This document shows positions 41,501 through 49,402 of a DNA stretch of 64,000 nt, one piece after another. The stretch lies in contig NZ_JADFBY010000009.1 in NCBI RefSeq assembly GCF_015223065.1, positions 1-64,000 of the forward strand. The letters are read 5' to 3'. Origin of the DNA: Mucilaginibacter sp. JRF. Lineage in GTDB: Bacteria; Bacteroidota; Bacteroidia; Sphingobacteriales; Sphingobacteriaceae. Made by a program: the position numbers and the translations under genes. The first letter of the stretch is position 1. Every line of letters starts with the position of its first letter. Under the pieces are notes generated by a model. The model saw only the letters and a list, made by a program, of their open reading frames with translations. It ran no database searches and was not told the origin of the DNA.

Positions 41501-43059
41501 ACTCTACACCGGGTGTAGGTTTGATATCGCCGCCGCCGCACCACGATATTTATTCTATCGAGGATTTGGCGCAGCTGATATTCGATTTAAAGAATGCTAA
41601 CCGTGCCGCGCGTATCAACGTTAAGCTGGTGTCAAAAGCAGGTGTAGGTACTATAGCCGCGGGTGTGGCTAAAGCCCATGCCGATGTTATTTTGATTGCC
41701 GGTTATGATGGTGGTACAGGTGCATCGCCAATAAGCTCTATAAAGCATGCAGGTTTACCTTGGGAGCTTGGCCTGAGCGAAGCACACCAAACACTGGTAC
41801 GCAACAAACTGCGCAGCCGTGTGGTTTTACAGGCCGATGGTCAGTTAAAAACCGGTCGTGATATTGCTATTGCTACCTTATTAGGTGCCGAGGAGTGGGG
41901 CGTTGCTACCGCTGCTTTGGTTGCAGGCGGCTGTATCATGATGCGTAAATGTCACCTGAATACCTGCCCTGTAGGTGTGGCCACGCAAGATCCTGAACTG
42001 CGCAAGCTGTTCTCGGGTGATGCCGACCATGTGGTTAACCTGTTCAAATTCCTGGTACAGGAGTTCCGCGAGGTAATGGCCGAGTTAGGTTTCCGTACCG
42101 TTAACGAAATGGTTGGCCGTGTACAATTCCTGAAAGTAAAAGATAATGTTAAGAGCTGGAAAGCCCGCACTATCGATCTGTCTGGCATATTACACCCGGT
42201 AACTAATGCCAAAGGGGCTACCTTGTACAACAGCGAGAGCCAGGATCACGGCATGAGCAACATCATCGACTGGAAATTGCTTGAAGCGGCAAAACCTGCC
42301 TTAGAAGATAAAACCCCGGTTTACGCTTCATTCAATGTAGTTAACGTTGACCGTACCATTGGTACCGTGTTATCAAACGAAATATCAAAGAAATACGGTT
42401 CGGCCGGTTTACCTGCCAATACCATCAACTTTAAGTTCAAAGGTTCGGCAGGGCAAAGCTTCGGCGCGTTCGCTACCAAAGGTGTATCGTTCGAGCTGGA
42501 AGGTGAGGCTAATGACTATGTAGGTAAAGGCCTTTCGGGCGCGCAACTGGCTATCTATCCGGCTGCTAACGCCACCTTTAAACCGTCGGATAATATCATT
42601 ATAGGCAACGTGGCCTTGTATGGTGCAACATCGGGCGAGTTGTTTGTGGGCGGTATGGCAGGCGAGCGTTTCGCGGTACGTAACTCAGGTGCTACCACGG
42701 TAGTTGAGGGTACCGGCGATCACGGTTGTGAGTACATGACCGGTGGCCGCGCGCTAATATTAGGTAAAACCGGCCGCAACTTCGCGGCGGGCATGAGCGG
42801 CGGTTTGGCTTGGGTATACAACCCGGACAATACCTTTGCCGAGAATTGCAACACCGAAATGGTTGACCTTGACCCGCTATCAGTTACCGACGAGGAAGAA
42901 ATACTGACCCTGCTGCGCAAGCACATACAGTTAACCGGCAGCAAGCTGGCACAAGGATTATTGGATAACTGGAACGAGGTATCAACCCAGTTTGTAAAGG
43001 TTTATCCAAAAGAGTACAAAAAAGTTATCGAACAATCACAATATCAAACTACAGCATAA
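38536..43059 (+). CDS. gltB: Glutamate synthase large subunit GltB
   Basis: 1507 residues. The N-terminal Ntn glutaminase becomes active after removal of 19 residues, exposing Cys20 (DSCGTGF). A central domain and the FMN barrel follow (GEGGEDEMRF, AGYDGGTGASP). The 3Fe-4S motif is CIMMRKCHLNTCPVG. The C-terminal beta-helix has GDHGCEYMTGG. With GltD it makes two glutamate from glutamine and 2-oxoglutarate. Confidence 0.97.
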   Translation: MNQTDSHQGLYRPEFEHDSCGTGFITNINGHKEHRIVSDALTMLENMEHRGACGCDPESGDGAGILIQLPHELLMEECSNLEISLPEPGEYGVGMIFFPKDSTLKKACRTIIDKAVEKLGLHKLGYRKLSTDNSVIGETARSVEPDSEQIFVAKPHHILNIDDFERKLYVLRRYINKSVTEQFPKAAESFYFTSFSAKTIIYKGQLTTYQLRKYFSDLSDPRVSSGFALIHSRFSTNTFPSWKLAQPFRLIAHNGEINTLTGNLNWFYSGLQSLASSYFTNEEMEMLLPVIDNNQSDSACLDNIIEILVHTGRSLPHVMMMLIPEAWDGNEQMDPIKKAFYEYHATLMEPWDGPAAISFTDGKLVGAVLDRNGLRPLRYAITSDGRVIAGSEAGVLIIDESTVVKKGRLQPGKMFLIDTEQGKIITDEEIKHEIASRQPYGRWLENYKIRLNELTEPRLAFASLSADSVYRYQKVFGYSREDTDLIIKSMALDGKEPIGSMGTDVPLAILSDKPQHLSSYFKQFFAQVTNPPIDPIRERLVMSLATFIGNNGNLLDEDKMHCHCVMLKHPILKNHQLEKLRSIDTGLFHAKTLQTYFKADGLPGSLEKGIARLCRYAEDAVDDGFEVLILSDRAVDSEHAPIPSLLAVSAVHHHLIKKGRRGAVGIVVESGDVWEVHHFACLLAFGATAINPYLALSTIETMLESGSMETSLDLRQLQKNYVKSVNDGLLKIFSKMGISTLQSYHGSQVFEILGINQDVVDNYFVGAVSRIGGLGLDEIARESLTKHRAGFNINKEDDAHLLPEGGIYQWKRRGEAHLFNPQTVHLLQHATRTNNYEVYKNYSKLINEQGEKHYTIRGLFDFAHHREPISIDEVESAESILKRFATGAMSFGSISHEAHSTLAIAMNRIGGKSNTGEGGEDEMRFEKLPNGDSMRSAIKQIASARFGVTSNYLTNADELQIKMAQGAKPGEGGQLPGHKVDDWIARTRHSTPGVGLISPPPHHDIYSIEDLAQLIFDLKNANRAARINVKLVSKAGVGTIAAGVAKAHADVILIAGYDGGTGASPISSIKHAGLPWELGLSEAHQTLVRNKLRSRVVLQADGQLKTGRDIAIATLLGAEEWGVATAALVAGGCIMMRKCHLNTCPVGVATQDPELRKLFSGDADHVVNLFKFLVQEFREVMAELGFRTVNEMVGRVQFLKVKDNVKSWKARTIDLSGILHPVTNAKGATLYNSESQDHGMSNIIDWKLLEAAKPALEDKTPVYASFNVVNVDRTIGTVLSNEISKKYGSAGLPANTINFKFKGSAGQSFGAFATKGVSFELEGEANDYVGKGLSGAQLAIYPAANATFKPSDNIIIGNVALYGATSGELFVGGMAGERFAVRNSGATTVVEGTGDHGCEYMTGGRALILGKTGRNFAAGMSGGLAWVYNPDNTFAENCNTEMVDLDPLSVTDEEEILTLLRKHIQLTGSKLAQGLLDNWNEVSTQFVKVYPKEYKKVIEQSQYQTTA

Positions 43060-43066
43060 TTATACG

Positions 43067-44551
43067 ATGGGAAAACCAACAGGATTTCAGGAATTTAACA
43101 GAGAGCTTCCCGCTAAAACACCCGTTGCCGAACGTGTTAAGAATTATAACGAGTTTGTAGGATTGTATAGCGATGAAAAGCTGAACCAGCAATCGGCACG
43201 CTGTATGAATTGCGGTATACCGTTTTGCCATTCAGGCTGCCCGCTGGGTAACATCATTCCGGAGTTTAACGATGCGGTTTACCGCAAAAACTGGAACGAG
43301 GCATATAACATACTTTCATCAACCAATAACTTTCCGGAGTTTACAGGGCGCATTTGCCCGGCTCCGTGCGAGTCGGCCTGCGTGTTAGGTATCAACAAAC
43401 CGGCCGTAGCCATTGAGGAGATCGAGAAGCACATCATCGAGATAGCTTACTCAAAAAACCTGGTTAAGCCAACAGCGCCGTTGATCAAAACAGGTAAAAC
43501 TGTAGCGGTTGTAGGTTCAGGCCCTGCGGGTTTGGCTGCCGCTGCCCAGTTAACAAAGGCCGGCCACAGCGTAACCGTTTTTGAGCGCGACGACCGTGCC
43601 GGTGGTTTATTACGTTACGGTATCCCTGATTTTAAGTTAGAGAAATGGGTGATTGACCGTCGTGTAAAGGTGATGGAAGATGATGGCGTAGTGTTTAAAT
43701 ACAACACCGAGGTAGGTAAGGATATTGCCGCCGATGAAATTGTACGCAGTTTTGACGCCGTGGTATTAGCAGGTGGTTCAACCATTCCGCGCGATCTGAA
43801 AATTCCGGGTCGTGAGTTGAAGGGCATCCACTTCGCTATGGACTTTTTAAAACAACAAAACAAACGTGTTGGCGATAGCCCGTTCACTATCGAAGATATT
43901 TTAGCTACCGATAAGGATGTAATTGTTATTGGTGGTGGCGATACCGGATCAGACTGTGTGGGTACATCAAACCGCCAGGGTGCAAGTTCAGTTAAGCAAT
44001 TTGAGGTAATGTTTAAGCCTGCCGATTCGCGCCCAAGCAGCACGCCTTGGCCAAGTTTCCCTGGCCCGGCAGTGTTAAAGATCACCAGCTCGCACGAGGA
44101 AGGTGCCGACCGTTACTGGAGCATCAACACCAAAGAGTTTTTGGGTGACGAGAATGGTAACCTGCGCGCCGTAAAAGTGGTTGACCTTGAGTGGGAAGTT
44201 GACTTTTTAGGTCGCCCGGTTAAGTTTACCGAGGTTGCCGGTACCGAGCGCGAGTTGCCTTGTCAGCGAGTATTCCTGGCTATGGGCTTTGTGCATCCGC
44301 AATTTGAGGGTGCCCTTGAAACCCTGAGCGTTGAGCTTGACGAACGCAAGAACGTTAAAGCCGCCGAAGGTGTTTACCGTACCAACGTAGGCAAAGTATT
44401 TGCCGCAGGCGATATGCGCCGTGGCCAATCGCTGGTAGTATGGGCAATATCCGAAGGCCGTGAAGCTGCCCGCAAGGTAGATGAATTCCTGATGGGTCAC
44501 TCTATATTGGAAAGCAAAGACGGCGTTAACGAGTTTGAACAGGCTTATTAG
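43067..44551 (+). CDS. gltD: Glutamate synthase small subunit GltD
   Basis: 494 residues. Two 4Fe-4S motifs (CMNCGIPFCHSGCPLGN; CPAPCESACVLG), an FAD site VAVVGSGPAGLAAA and an NADPH site VIVIGGGDTGSDCVG. It passes electrons from NAD(P)H to GltB. Starts seven bases after gltB and ends before a terminator. Confidence 0.97.
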   Translation: MGKPTGFQEFNRELPAKTPVAERVKNYNEFVGLYSDEKLNQQSARCMNCGIPFCHSGCPLGNIIPEFNDAVYRKNWNEAYNILSSTNNFPEFTGRICPAPCESACVLGINKPAVAIEEIEKHIIEIAYSKNLVKPTAPLIKTGKTVAVVGSGPAGLAAAAQLTKAGHSVTVFERDDRAGGLLRYGIPDFKLEKWVIDRRVKVMEDDGVVFKYNTEVGKDIAADEIVRSFDAVVLAGGSTIPRDLKIPGRELKGIHFAMDFLKQQNKRVGDSPFTIEDILATDKDVIVIGGGDTGSDCVGTSNRQGASSVKQFEVMFKPADSRPSSTPWPSFPGPAVLKITSSHEEGADRYWSINTKEFLGDENGNLRAVKVVDLEWEVDFLGRPVKFTEVAGTERELPCQRVFLAMGFVHPQFEGALETLSVELDERKNVKAAEGVYRTNVGKVFAAGDMRRGQSLVVWAISEGREAARKVDEFLMGHSILESKDGVNEFEQAY

Positions 44552-44621
44552 TCAGTGGGCATTGGTGAATGGTCAGCTGTCAATTTGATCGACTAATGCC
44601 TTTTAAAAGAATATTAAGTTT

Positions 44622-44651
44622 AGCCGGGCGGTTTGTACGTCCGGCTTTTTT
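44622..44651 (+). terminator. Rho-independent terminator of gltBD
   Basis: AGCCGG / CCGGCT stem (44622-44627, 44641-44646) with a 13-base loop and a run of six T residues. Confidence 0.75.
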
Positions 44652-44685
44652 GTTGAATGGAAGCTCTAACTTTTCCCTCCCCCAT

Positions 44686-44756
44686 GTCATTTCGACGTAG
44701 GAGAAGTCTGTCGCTTTGCTATGAACGTGTGCAGATTTCTCCTACGTCGAAATGAC
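44686..44756. repeat. GTCATTTCGA inverted repeat, copy 2
   Basis: Ends GTCATTTCGACGTAGGAGAA and its complement at the right, with a 25-base loop. The inner arm uses CGTAGGAG rather than the GCGATAGCGAG word of the other copies, yet both arms agree, so the arms changed together. Confidence 0.88.
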
Positions 44757-44794
44757 AGGGTTTTTATTTGAGCGAGGCTCTATCTTCAAATCTT

Positions 44795-44875
44795 GTCATT
44801 TCGAGCGATAGCGAGAAATCTGTCTGCGTTTGTAACCCAACGACAGATTTCTTCTCGTACCTCGTTCGAAATGAC
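44795..44875. repeat. GTCATTTCGA inverted repeat, copy 3
   Basis: Ends GTCATTTCGAGCGATAGCGA and CTCGTTCGAAATGAC, about 81 bases, 38 bases from copy 2. Together they occupy most of the 347-base spacer between gltD and the MFS gene. Confidence 0.85.
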
Positions 44876-44898
44876 ATGGTTTTATTAAAGAACTCGTT

Positions 44899-46074
44899 TT
44901 ACTGCTTCAATTTTGACGACAACAAAGTAACCGTCAATCCCATTACGGCTATAATAGTGTACGATACCCTTAAATTAGTTGCAGCAGCCGCGAAACCTAT
45001 GATGGGAGGGCCTAACAGGAAGCCTAAGAAACCCACTGTTGATACCGCCCCTAATGCCACCCCGGCCGACATGGTGGTTGATTTACCGGCCTCGCCGTAT
45101 ACCAGCGGGATGATGGATGATACCCCAAAGCCCACTATAAAAAAGCCAGCTATGGCGGTATATAAATAAGGGAGTATTACCGATAACAGTAAGCCAGCGG
45201 CTATCAGCGCGCCGCTTAGTTGCGACATTTTCTTCATGCCGAAACGGGCGGTAAACCAGTCGGCTACAAAGCGGCCACCGGCCATGGTACACATGTAGGC
45301 GGTGTAACCCGCACCTATCCAGGCTTTTTTGGCGTGTACAATTTCTTTAAAGTAGATGCCGCCCCAGTCAACCATAGCACCCTCACACATCAGGCCCGAG
45401 AAGGCTATCACACCCAACAGCATCAACGCCTTATCAGGCTTGGCAAACACTGGTTGATCTGCCGAAACACTGCCTTTATCCTTAATTACATATCCCGAAA
45501 CAATGGCGGTAATTATAAGCACAGCCACGGTAATAATTACATAATGCCAAAATGGTATCAGCTCAAAGCCGATCATCATGGTGCCTATGGACGCACCGGT
45601 AAATCCAGCCAAACTCCACAAACCATGAAACGATGCCATGATAGGCTTGCTGTACAATGCTTCAACCTGCACGGCCTGCGTGTTCACCGCTATGTTTACC
45701 ATATTGCCGCTAAAACCGAATACGAACAAACCGGCTAACAGTGCGTAAACCGATGGCGAAAGCCCGATAACAACAAGCGTTAACGCATATATAACCGTAG
45801 CCGCCAGTACCACTACACGACTACCAAACTTAGCCGTAAACCATCCCGAAAAGGGGAGGGCAACCATCAATCCGGCGGGGAGGGCTAATAATAGGCCGCC
45901 TATTTCGGCCTCGTTAAGTTGAAACTTTTGCTGAAATGTTGGTATGCGCGATGCCCAGCTTGCAAAGCACAAGCCCTGTGTAAAAAACAATGAGCTTACG
46001 GCCACACGGTGCGCCAGGCGCGATACGGTTTTTTGCGGAGCGGGGGTAATTACAGCAGTATCAGTCATCAGCAT
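44899..46074 (-). CDS. Major facilitator superfamily transporter
   Basis: 391 residues, 12 predicted helices. Resembles the YbjJ-like group (FTQGLCFASWASRIPTFQQ at the first helix; GCEGAM-like segment GLMCEGAMVDWGGIYF). GWFTAKFGSRVV fits the loop 2-3 signature. Substrate unknown. The start may be either of two ATG codons (46074 or 46068). Confidence 0.85.
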   Translation of the reverse strand: MLMTDTAVITPAPQKTVSRLAHRVAVSSLFFTQGLCFASWASRIPTFQQKFQLNEAEIGGLLLALPAGLMVALPFSGWFTAKFGSRVVVLAATVIYALTLVVIGLSPSVYALLAGLFVFGFSGNMVNIAVNTQAVQVEALYSKPIMASFHGLWSLAGFTGASIGTMMIGFELIPFWHYVIITVAVLIITAIVSGYVIKDKGSVSADQPVFAKPDKALMLLGVIAFSGLMCEGAMVDWGGIYFKEIVHAKKAWIGAGYTAYMCTMAGGRFVADWFTARFGMKKMSQLSGALIAAGLLLSVILPYLYTAIAGFFIVGFGVSSIIPLVYGEAGKSTTMSAGVALGAVSTVGFLGFLLGPPIIGFAAAATNLRVSYTIIAVMGLTVTLLSSKLKQ

Positions 46075-46177
46075 TAAAATAATGATGCAAAGCTACTGTT
46101 TTTCAGAGTGTAATTAATACACTTAGTGTTTTATGGAATATTAAATTGACGAAACGCTGATGCGCTAAAGCCTTGAC

Positions 46178-46837
46178 TTACTTATCGCTCGGATTCTTTT
46201 TATTGCTGAGCAGCATTTGCACCATCTTTTCGATGCGGGTATGGCGGGTTTTTTCCTGTTTGGCGCTCAATATCCAAACCACATATTCCTTTTTGTGGCT
46301 GTAGGCCAGCTGCTCAAAATAGCTAATAGCCGTAGGATGATCACTTAGCGCTTCGAGCACATCAGGCGGCAGCGTCACTGTTTTTTGTTCGGTATTGATG
46401 TATTGGCCGTAATCGTTTTGCTGGATGGCCTCGTTGCGCGAGTCTGATTTTTTGACCAGATCCTCCGGCTTAAAGCGCAGGGTGGTCCACGTTTTATCAA
46501 TAGCTGCCGACGTTACCGGGCGCAGGCCGTGTTGGGTCATTACATCCCAACTGCCCATCATCTCCAGATCGGTGGCAATGCCGCTGTTCTTTTTGGGGTA
46601 TATTACCCAAAGTATGGTATCAGGTTTTAGTATGCTTTTTAGTGATGATATGGTAGCATCAAGCTCATTAGCATTGGTCACAAAAAACTGGATTCCATCA
46701 AACTGGTCATAAATAGCAGTGCTGATGGTTACATCGTCATGAGGTTCAAGCAGGGTGTAATAACCTTCGGGAGCATTAAGTAACAGCCAATGCTGCCCGG
46801 CTTTCATCTGTAGTTTCTTGGCTAATGCGCTGATCAT
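46178..46837 (-). CDS. YdeI/OmpD-associated family protein
   Basis: 219 residues from the ATG at 46837, chosen because it overlaps the upstream methyltransferase stop as ATGA; a further in-frame ATG at 46867 is possible. The C-terminal part has the family pattern: LPPDVLEALSDHPTAISYFEQL, SHKKEYVVWI and KTRHTRIEKM. Biochemical role unclear. Confidence 0.8.
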   Translation of the reverse strand: MISALAKKLQMKAGQHWLLLNAPEGYYTLLEPHDDVTISTAIYDQFDGIQFFVTNANELDATISSLKSILKPDTILWVIYPKKNSGIATDLEMMGSWDVMTQHGLRPVTSAAIDKTWTTLRFKPEDLVKKSDSRNEAIQQNDYGQYINTEQKTVTLPPDVLEALSDHPTAISYFEQLAYSHKKEYVVWILSAKQEKTRHTRIEKMVQMLLSNKKNPSDK

Positions 46838-47367
46838 GCTTTGTTGAGTTTGCTGAAAAAATCCCACAACACAATACCTGCCGATACCACTATGTTAAAC
46901 GAGTGCTTGGTGCCAAATTGCGGTATCTCAATACAGGCATCAATATGTTGCATCACCTCATCGCTCACACCGTTAACTTCGTTGCCGAATATGAGGGCGT
47001 ATTTTTCGTTAGACTGAGGAGCGTAAGTATCCAGCATCAGGCTTTTTTCGGCCTGCTCAATGGCTATTATTTTATATCCCTCGGTACGTAGTTGCTCAAC
47101 AGCTTCGAGCGGGGTTTTGTAATATTCCCAATCCATTGATGTGGTAGCGCCCAGGGCGGTTTTTTCAATTTCGCGATGCGGAGGGCAGGCCGTAATGCCA
47201 CACAGCGCTATTTTTTGAACCGCGAACCCGTCAGAGGTACGAAAGATGGAGCCGATATTGTGCATGCTCCTCACGTTATCTAACACCACGGCTACGGGTA
47301 GTTTGTCCTGTTCTTTAAATTCATCAACCGTTGCCCGGTTCAGCTCATCAAGCTTTAATTTGCGCAT
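46834..47367 (-). CDS. SpoU/TrmH-family RNA 2'-O-methyltransferase
   Basis: 177 residues from ATG 47367 (two further codons upstream start with TTG). SPOUT knot motifs: LDNVRSMHNIGSIFRTSDGF, LIFGNEVNGVSDE and IPQFGTKHSFNIVVSAGI. Methylates tRNA or rRNA ribose; the target is not deducible. Translation-coupled to the YdeI-like gene. Confidence 0.9.
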   Translation of the reverse strand: MRKLKLDELNRATVDEFKEQDKLPVAVVLDNVRSMHNIGSIFRTSDGFAVQKIALCGITACPPHREIEKTALGATTSMDWEYYKTPLEAVEQLRTEGYKIIAIEQAEKSLMLDTYAPQSNEKYALIFGNEVNGVSDEVMQHIDACIEIPQFGTKHSFNIVVSAGIVLWDFFSKLNKA

Positions 47368-47470
47368 GGCCAAAGGTATTAAAACAGGGCAGTATATACA
47401 AAAAGGCAGCAGCGTACGCTCACTTGCACATCAGCCTAAACATATTTACATTGCACCAAAATATAAAGCC

Positions 47471-47761
47471 ATGAAACAGTACCTCCTCACCGCGTTTGAC
47501 CATACCGATACCGAAGCCCTGCAACGCAGGCTTGATGTGCGCCCCAGGCACCTGGAAGTGGTAAAGCGGCTAAAGGCAGCGGGCAATTTTATTGTGGGCG
47601 GTGCCATGCTTAATGATGCCGGGCAGATGATCGGTTCAACCATGATAGTACAGTTTGAAACCGACGAGCAACTGGAGCAATGGAAAAATAACGACCCCTA
47701 CGTTACCGGCGGCGTTTGGGATAAGATTGAAGTAAAGCCATTTAAAGTAGCCAACGTATAA
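47471..47761 (+). CDS. YciI-family protein
   Basis: 96 residues from ATG 47471; the frame is open further upstream but that part overlaps the methyltransferase antisense. YciI-like fold: MKQYLLTAFDHTD, RRLDVRPRHLEVVKRLKAAG and a conserved DPYVTGGVWDKIEVKPF tail. Typical small dimeric alpha/beta protein; reaction unknown. Confidence 0.85.
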   Translation: MKQYLLTAFDHTDTEALQRRLDVRPRHLEVVKRLKAAGNFIVGGAMLNDAGQMIGSTMIVQFETDEQLEQWKNNDPYVTGGVWDKIEVKPFKVANV

Positions 47762-47800
47762 CCACTGTATCAACCTGAATAATTTTAAGCTTTTTTTGTA

Positions 47801-48583
47801 ATGATCACTTTTAAGAATTTAAGAGCCGTAGCAATGGCCATGGCTTTAATGGCAATAACTATCACAGCATTGGCCAAGGATGGGAGTTATTATCAGCTAA
47901 AGGTATATCATTACAAAACCCAGGCGCAGTTTGAGCAGTTGAACGCTTACTTGCAGCAAGCCTACGTGCCCGCCCTGCATCGGTATGGAATAAAAAAGGT
48001 GGGTGTATTTGCCACCCTGCCCGATGATACTGCCGATAGAAAGGTTTATGTATTCATCCCCATGAAAAAGCTGAGCAAGCTGGAAGAAATTGACCACCGC
48101 CTGGCTGCCGATCAAAAATATATTGCTGATGGCGGGGCCTATATCAACGCCGCGTTCAATGGCTCGCCCTATACCCGTATCGAGAATATTTTGCTGAAAG
48201 CCTTTTCGGGTATGCCCAATGCCGATGTTCCCTCACTAAAATCTCCAAAGGCCGAGCGTATTTATGAGTTGCGCAGTTACGAAAGCGCTACCGAAAAATA
48301 TCACTTGAACAAGGTAGATATGTTCAACACCGGCGACGAAATATCGCTGTTTAAAAGGCTTGGCTTTAATGCCGTTTTCTACTCGCAGGTACTATCGGGC
48401 GGGCGCATGCCTAACCTGATGTATATGACCACCTTTAACAACCGCGATGAGCGCGATAAACACTGGCAGGCTTTCAATACCGACCCGGTTTGGAAAGTGC
48501 TATCGGCAAAGGAACAGTATAAAAACAATGTTTCGCGCAACGAGATCGTGTTTTTGCGACCGGTTGAATATTCTGATTTTTAG
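47801..48583 (+). CDS. Secreted NIPSNAP-family protein
   Basis: 260 residues with an N-terminal signal peptide (ending TALAKDG). Two NIPSNAP domains, each a ferredoxin-like fold: YYQLKVYHYKTQAQFEQLN and IYELRSYESATEKYHLNKVDMF. Function unknown, probably periplasmic. Forty bases after the YciI gene, same strand. Confidence 0.83.
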   Translation: MITFKNLRAVAMAMALMAITITALAKDGSYYQLKVYHYKTQAQFEQLNAYLQQAYVPALHRYGIKKVGVFATLPDDTADRKVYVFIPMKKLSKLEEIDHRLAADQKYIADGGAYINAAFNGSPYTRIENILLKAFSGMPNADVPSLKSPKAERIYELRSYESATEKYHLNKVDMFNTGDEISLFKRLGFNAVFYSQVLSGGRMPNLMYMTTFNNRDERDKHWQAFNTDPVWKVLSAKEQYKNNVSRNEIVFLRPVEYSDF

Positions 48584-48631
48584 TGAGATATACCCTTTTC
48601 TGAAAAATATTAGAAAATATTTCTGCACGCA

Positions 48632-48658
48632 GGCAACCCTTACCAGCAACCGGGCGTA
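48632..48658 (+). promoter_or_regulatory. Candidate ECF-type promoter for the sigma factor operon
   Basis: GGCAACC (48632-48638), a 16-base spacer, then CGTA (48655-48658). This resembles an ECF -35 AAC core and -10 CGT core, about 100 bases before the sigma gene. It would allow autoregulation. Based on the general ECF pattern only. Confidence 0.35.
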
Positions 48659-48760
48659 ATTGCTGATAAATAAGTTGAGGTAAACAGGTTTATACCTCAA
48701 AGCAGATAGTTTAATATGCGATATTTATAGTAATAAAATCAGGACCGGCCCCCGATCTAT

Positions 48761-49402
48761 ATGGCAGAAAGAAACTTACAGGAGCTGATTGAAGGCTGCA
48801 TACGGCAAAACCGGCAAAGCCAAAAGGAGCTGTACAAATTGTACTATGGCTATGCTATGGCTATCTGTTTGCGCTATGCCAATGATAGGGATGAGGCCGC
48901 GGGTATCATGAATCAGGGATTTTTTAAGGTGTTTAAGTACCTGAAAAATTATGACGAGAACCGCCCCTTCAAGATATGGCTGGGCAAGATCATGACCAAT
49001 ACCGCTATTGACCATTACCGCGCCGCGGCACGTATGGCCGTGGTTGAGGAGCTGGATAAGGCCGAGAACGTGAGCGATGTTGACATGGCCGATAAGCGAT
49101 TGAACTATAACGATCTGCTAAGTATGATACAGCGGTTGCCACGCGCCTACCGCCTGGTGTTTAACCTGTTTGCCATTGAGGGCTATACCCACGAGGAAAT
49201 TGCCGATATGCTGGCCATTAGCACGGGGGCATCAAAATCAAACCTGCACAAAGCCAGGCAAAAGCTTAAGTTGATGATTTTGGCGGCAGACAGGAATGAT
49301 AACGGCAATTACAATGGTGGAGGCATACAATTTACGCCCATAGTAGCTATGAACGGAATACACTTGAACCAGAACTATATAATTAACAATTTTTTAAGGT
49401 GA
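48761..49402 (+). CDS. ECF-type RNA polymerase sigma factor
   Basis: 213 residues. Region 2 (about 10-95) with YYGYAMAICLRYANDRDEAAGIMNQGFFKVFKYL, including the -10-recognition helix. Region 4 (about 125-180) with RLPRAYRLVFNLFAIEGYTHEEIADMLAIS. It overlaps the next gene as TGATG, as expected for a sigma/anti-sigma pair, and resembles the Bacteroidota ECF group paired with Dma-like anti-sigmas. Confidence 0.92.
   Translation: MAERNLQELIEGCIRQNRQSQKELYKLYYGYAMAICLRYANDRDEAAGIMNQGFFKVFKYLKNYDENRPFKIWLGKIMTNTAIDHYRAAARMAVVEELDKAENVSDVDMADKRLNYNDLLSMIQRLPRAYRLVFNLFAIEGYTHEEIADMLAISTGASKSNLHKARQKLKLMILAADRNDNGNYNGGGIQFTPIVAMNGIHLNQNYIINNFLR

Noticed and set aside
44768..45169. 133-codon frame beginning inside a palindromic repeat
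   Set aside because: The first third is translated repeat and the remainder is antisense to the transporter gene.
45220..45738. 172-codon frame antisense to the MFS transporter
   Set aside because: Low-quality His/Thr/Gly-rich product; the transporter frame explains the region.
47246..47470. N-terminal extension of the YciI gene
   Set aside because: The upstream part is antisense to the SpoU methyltransferase; the YciI domain starts at the ATG at 47471.
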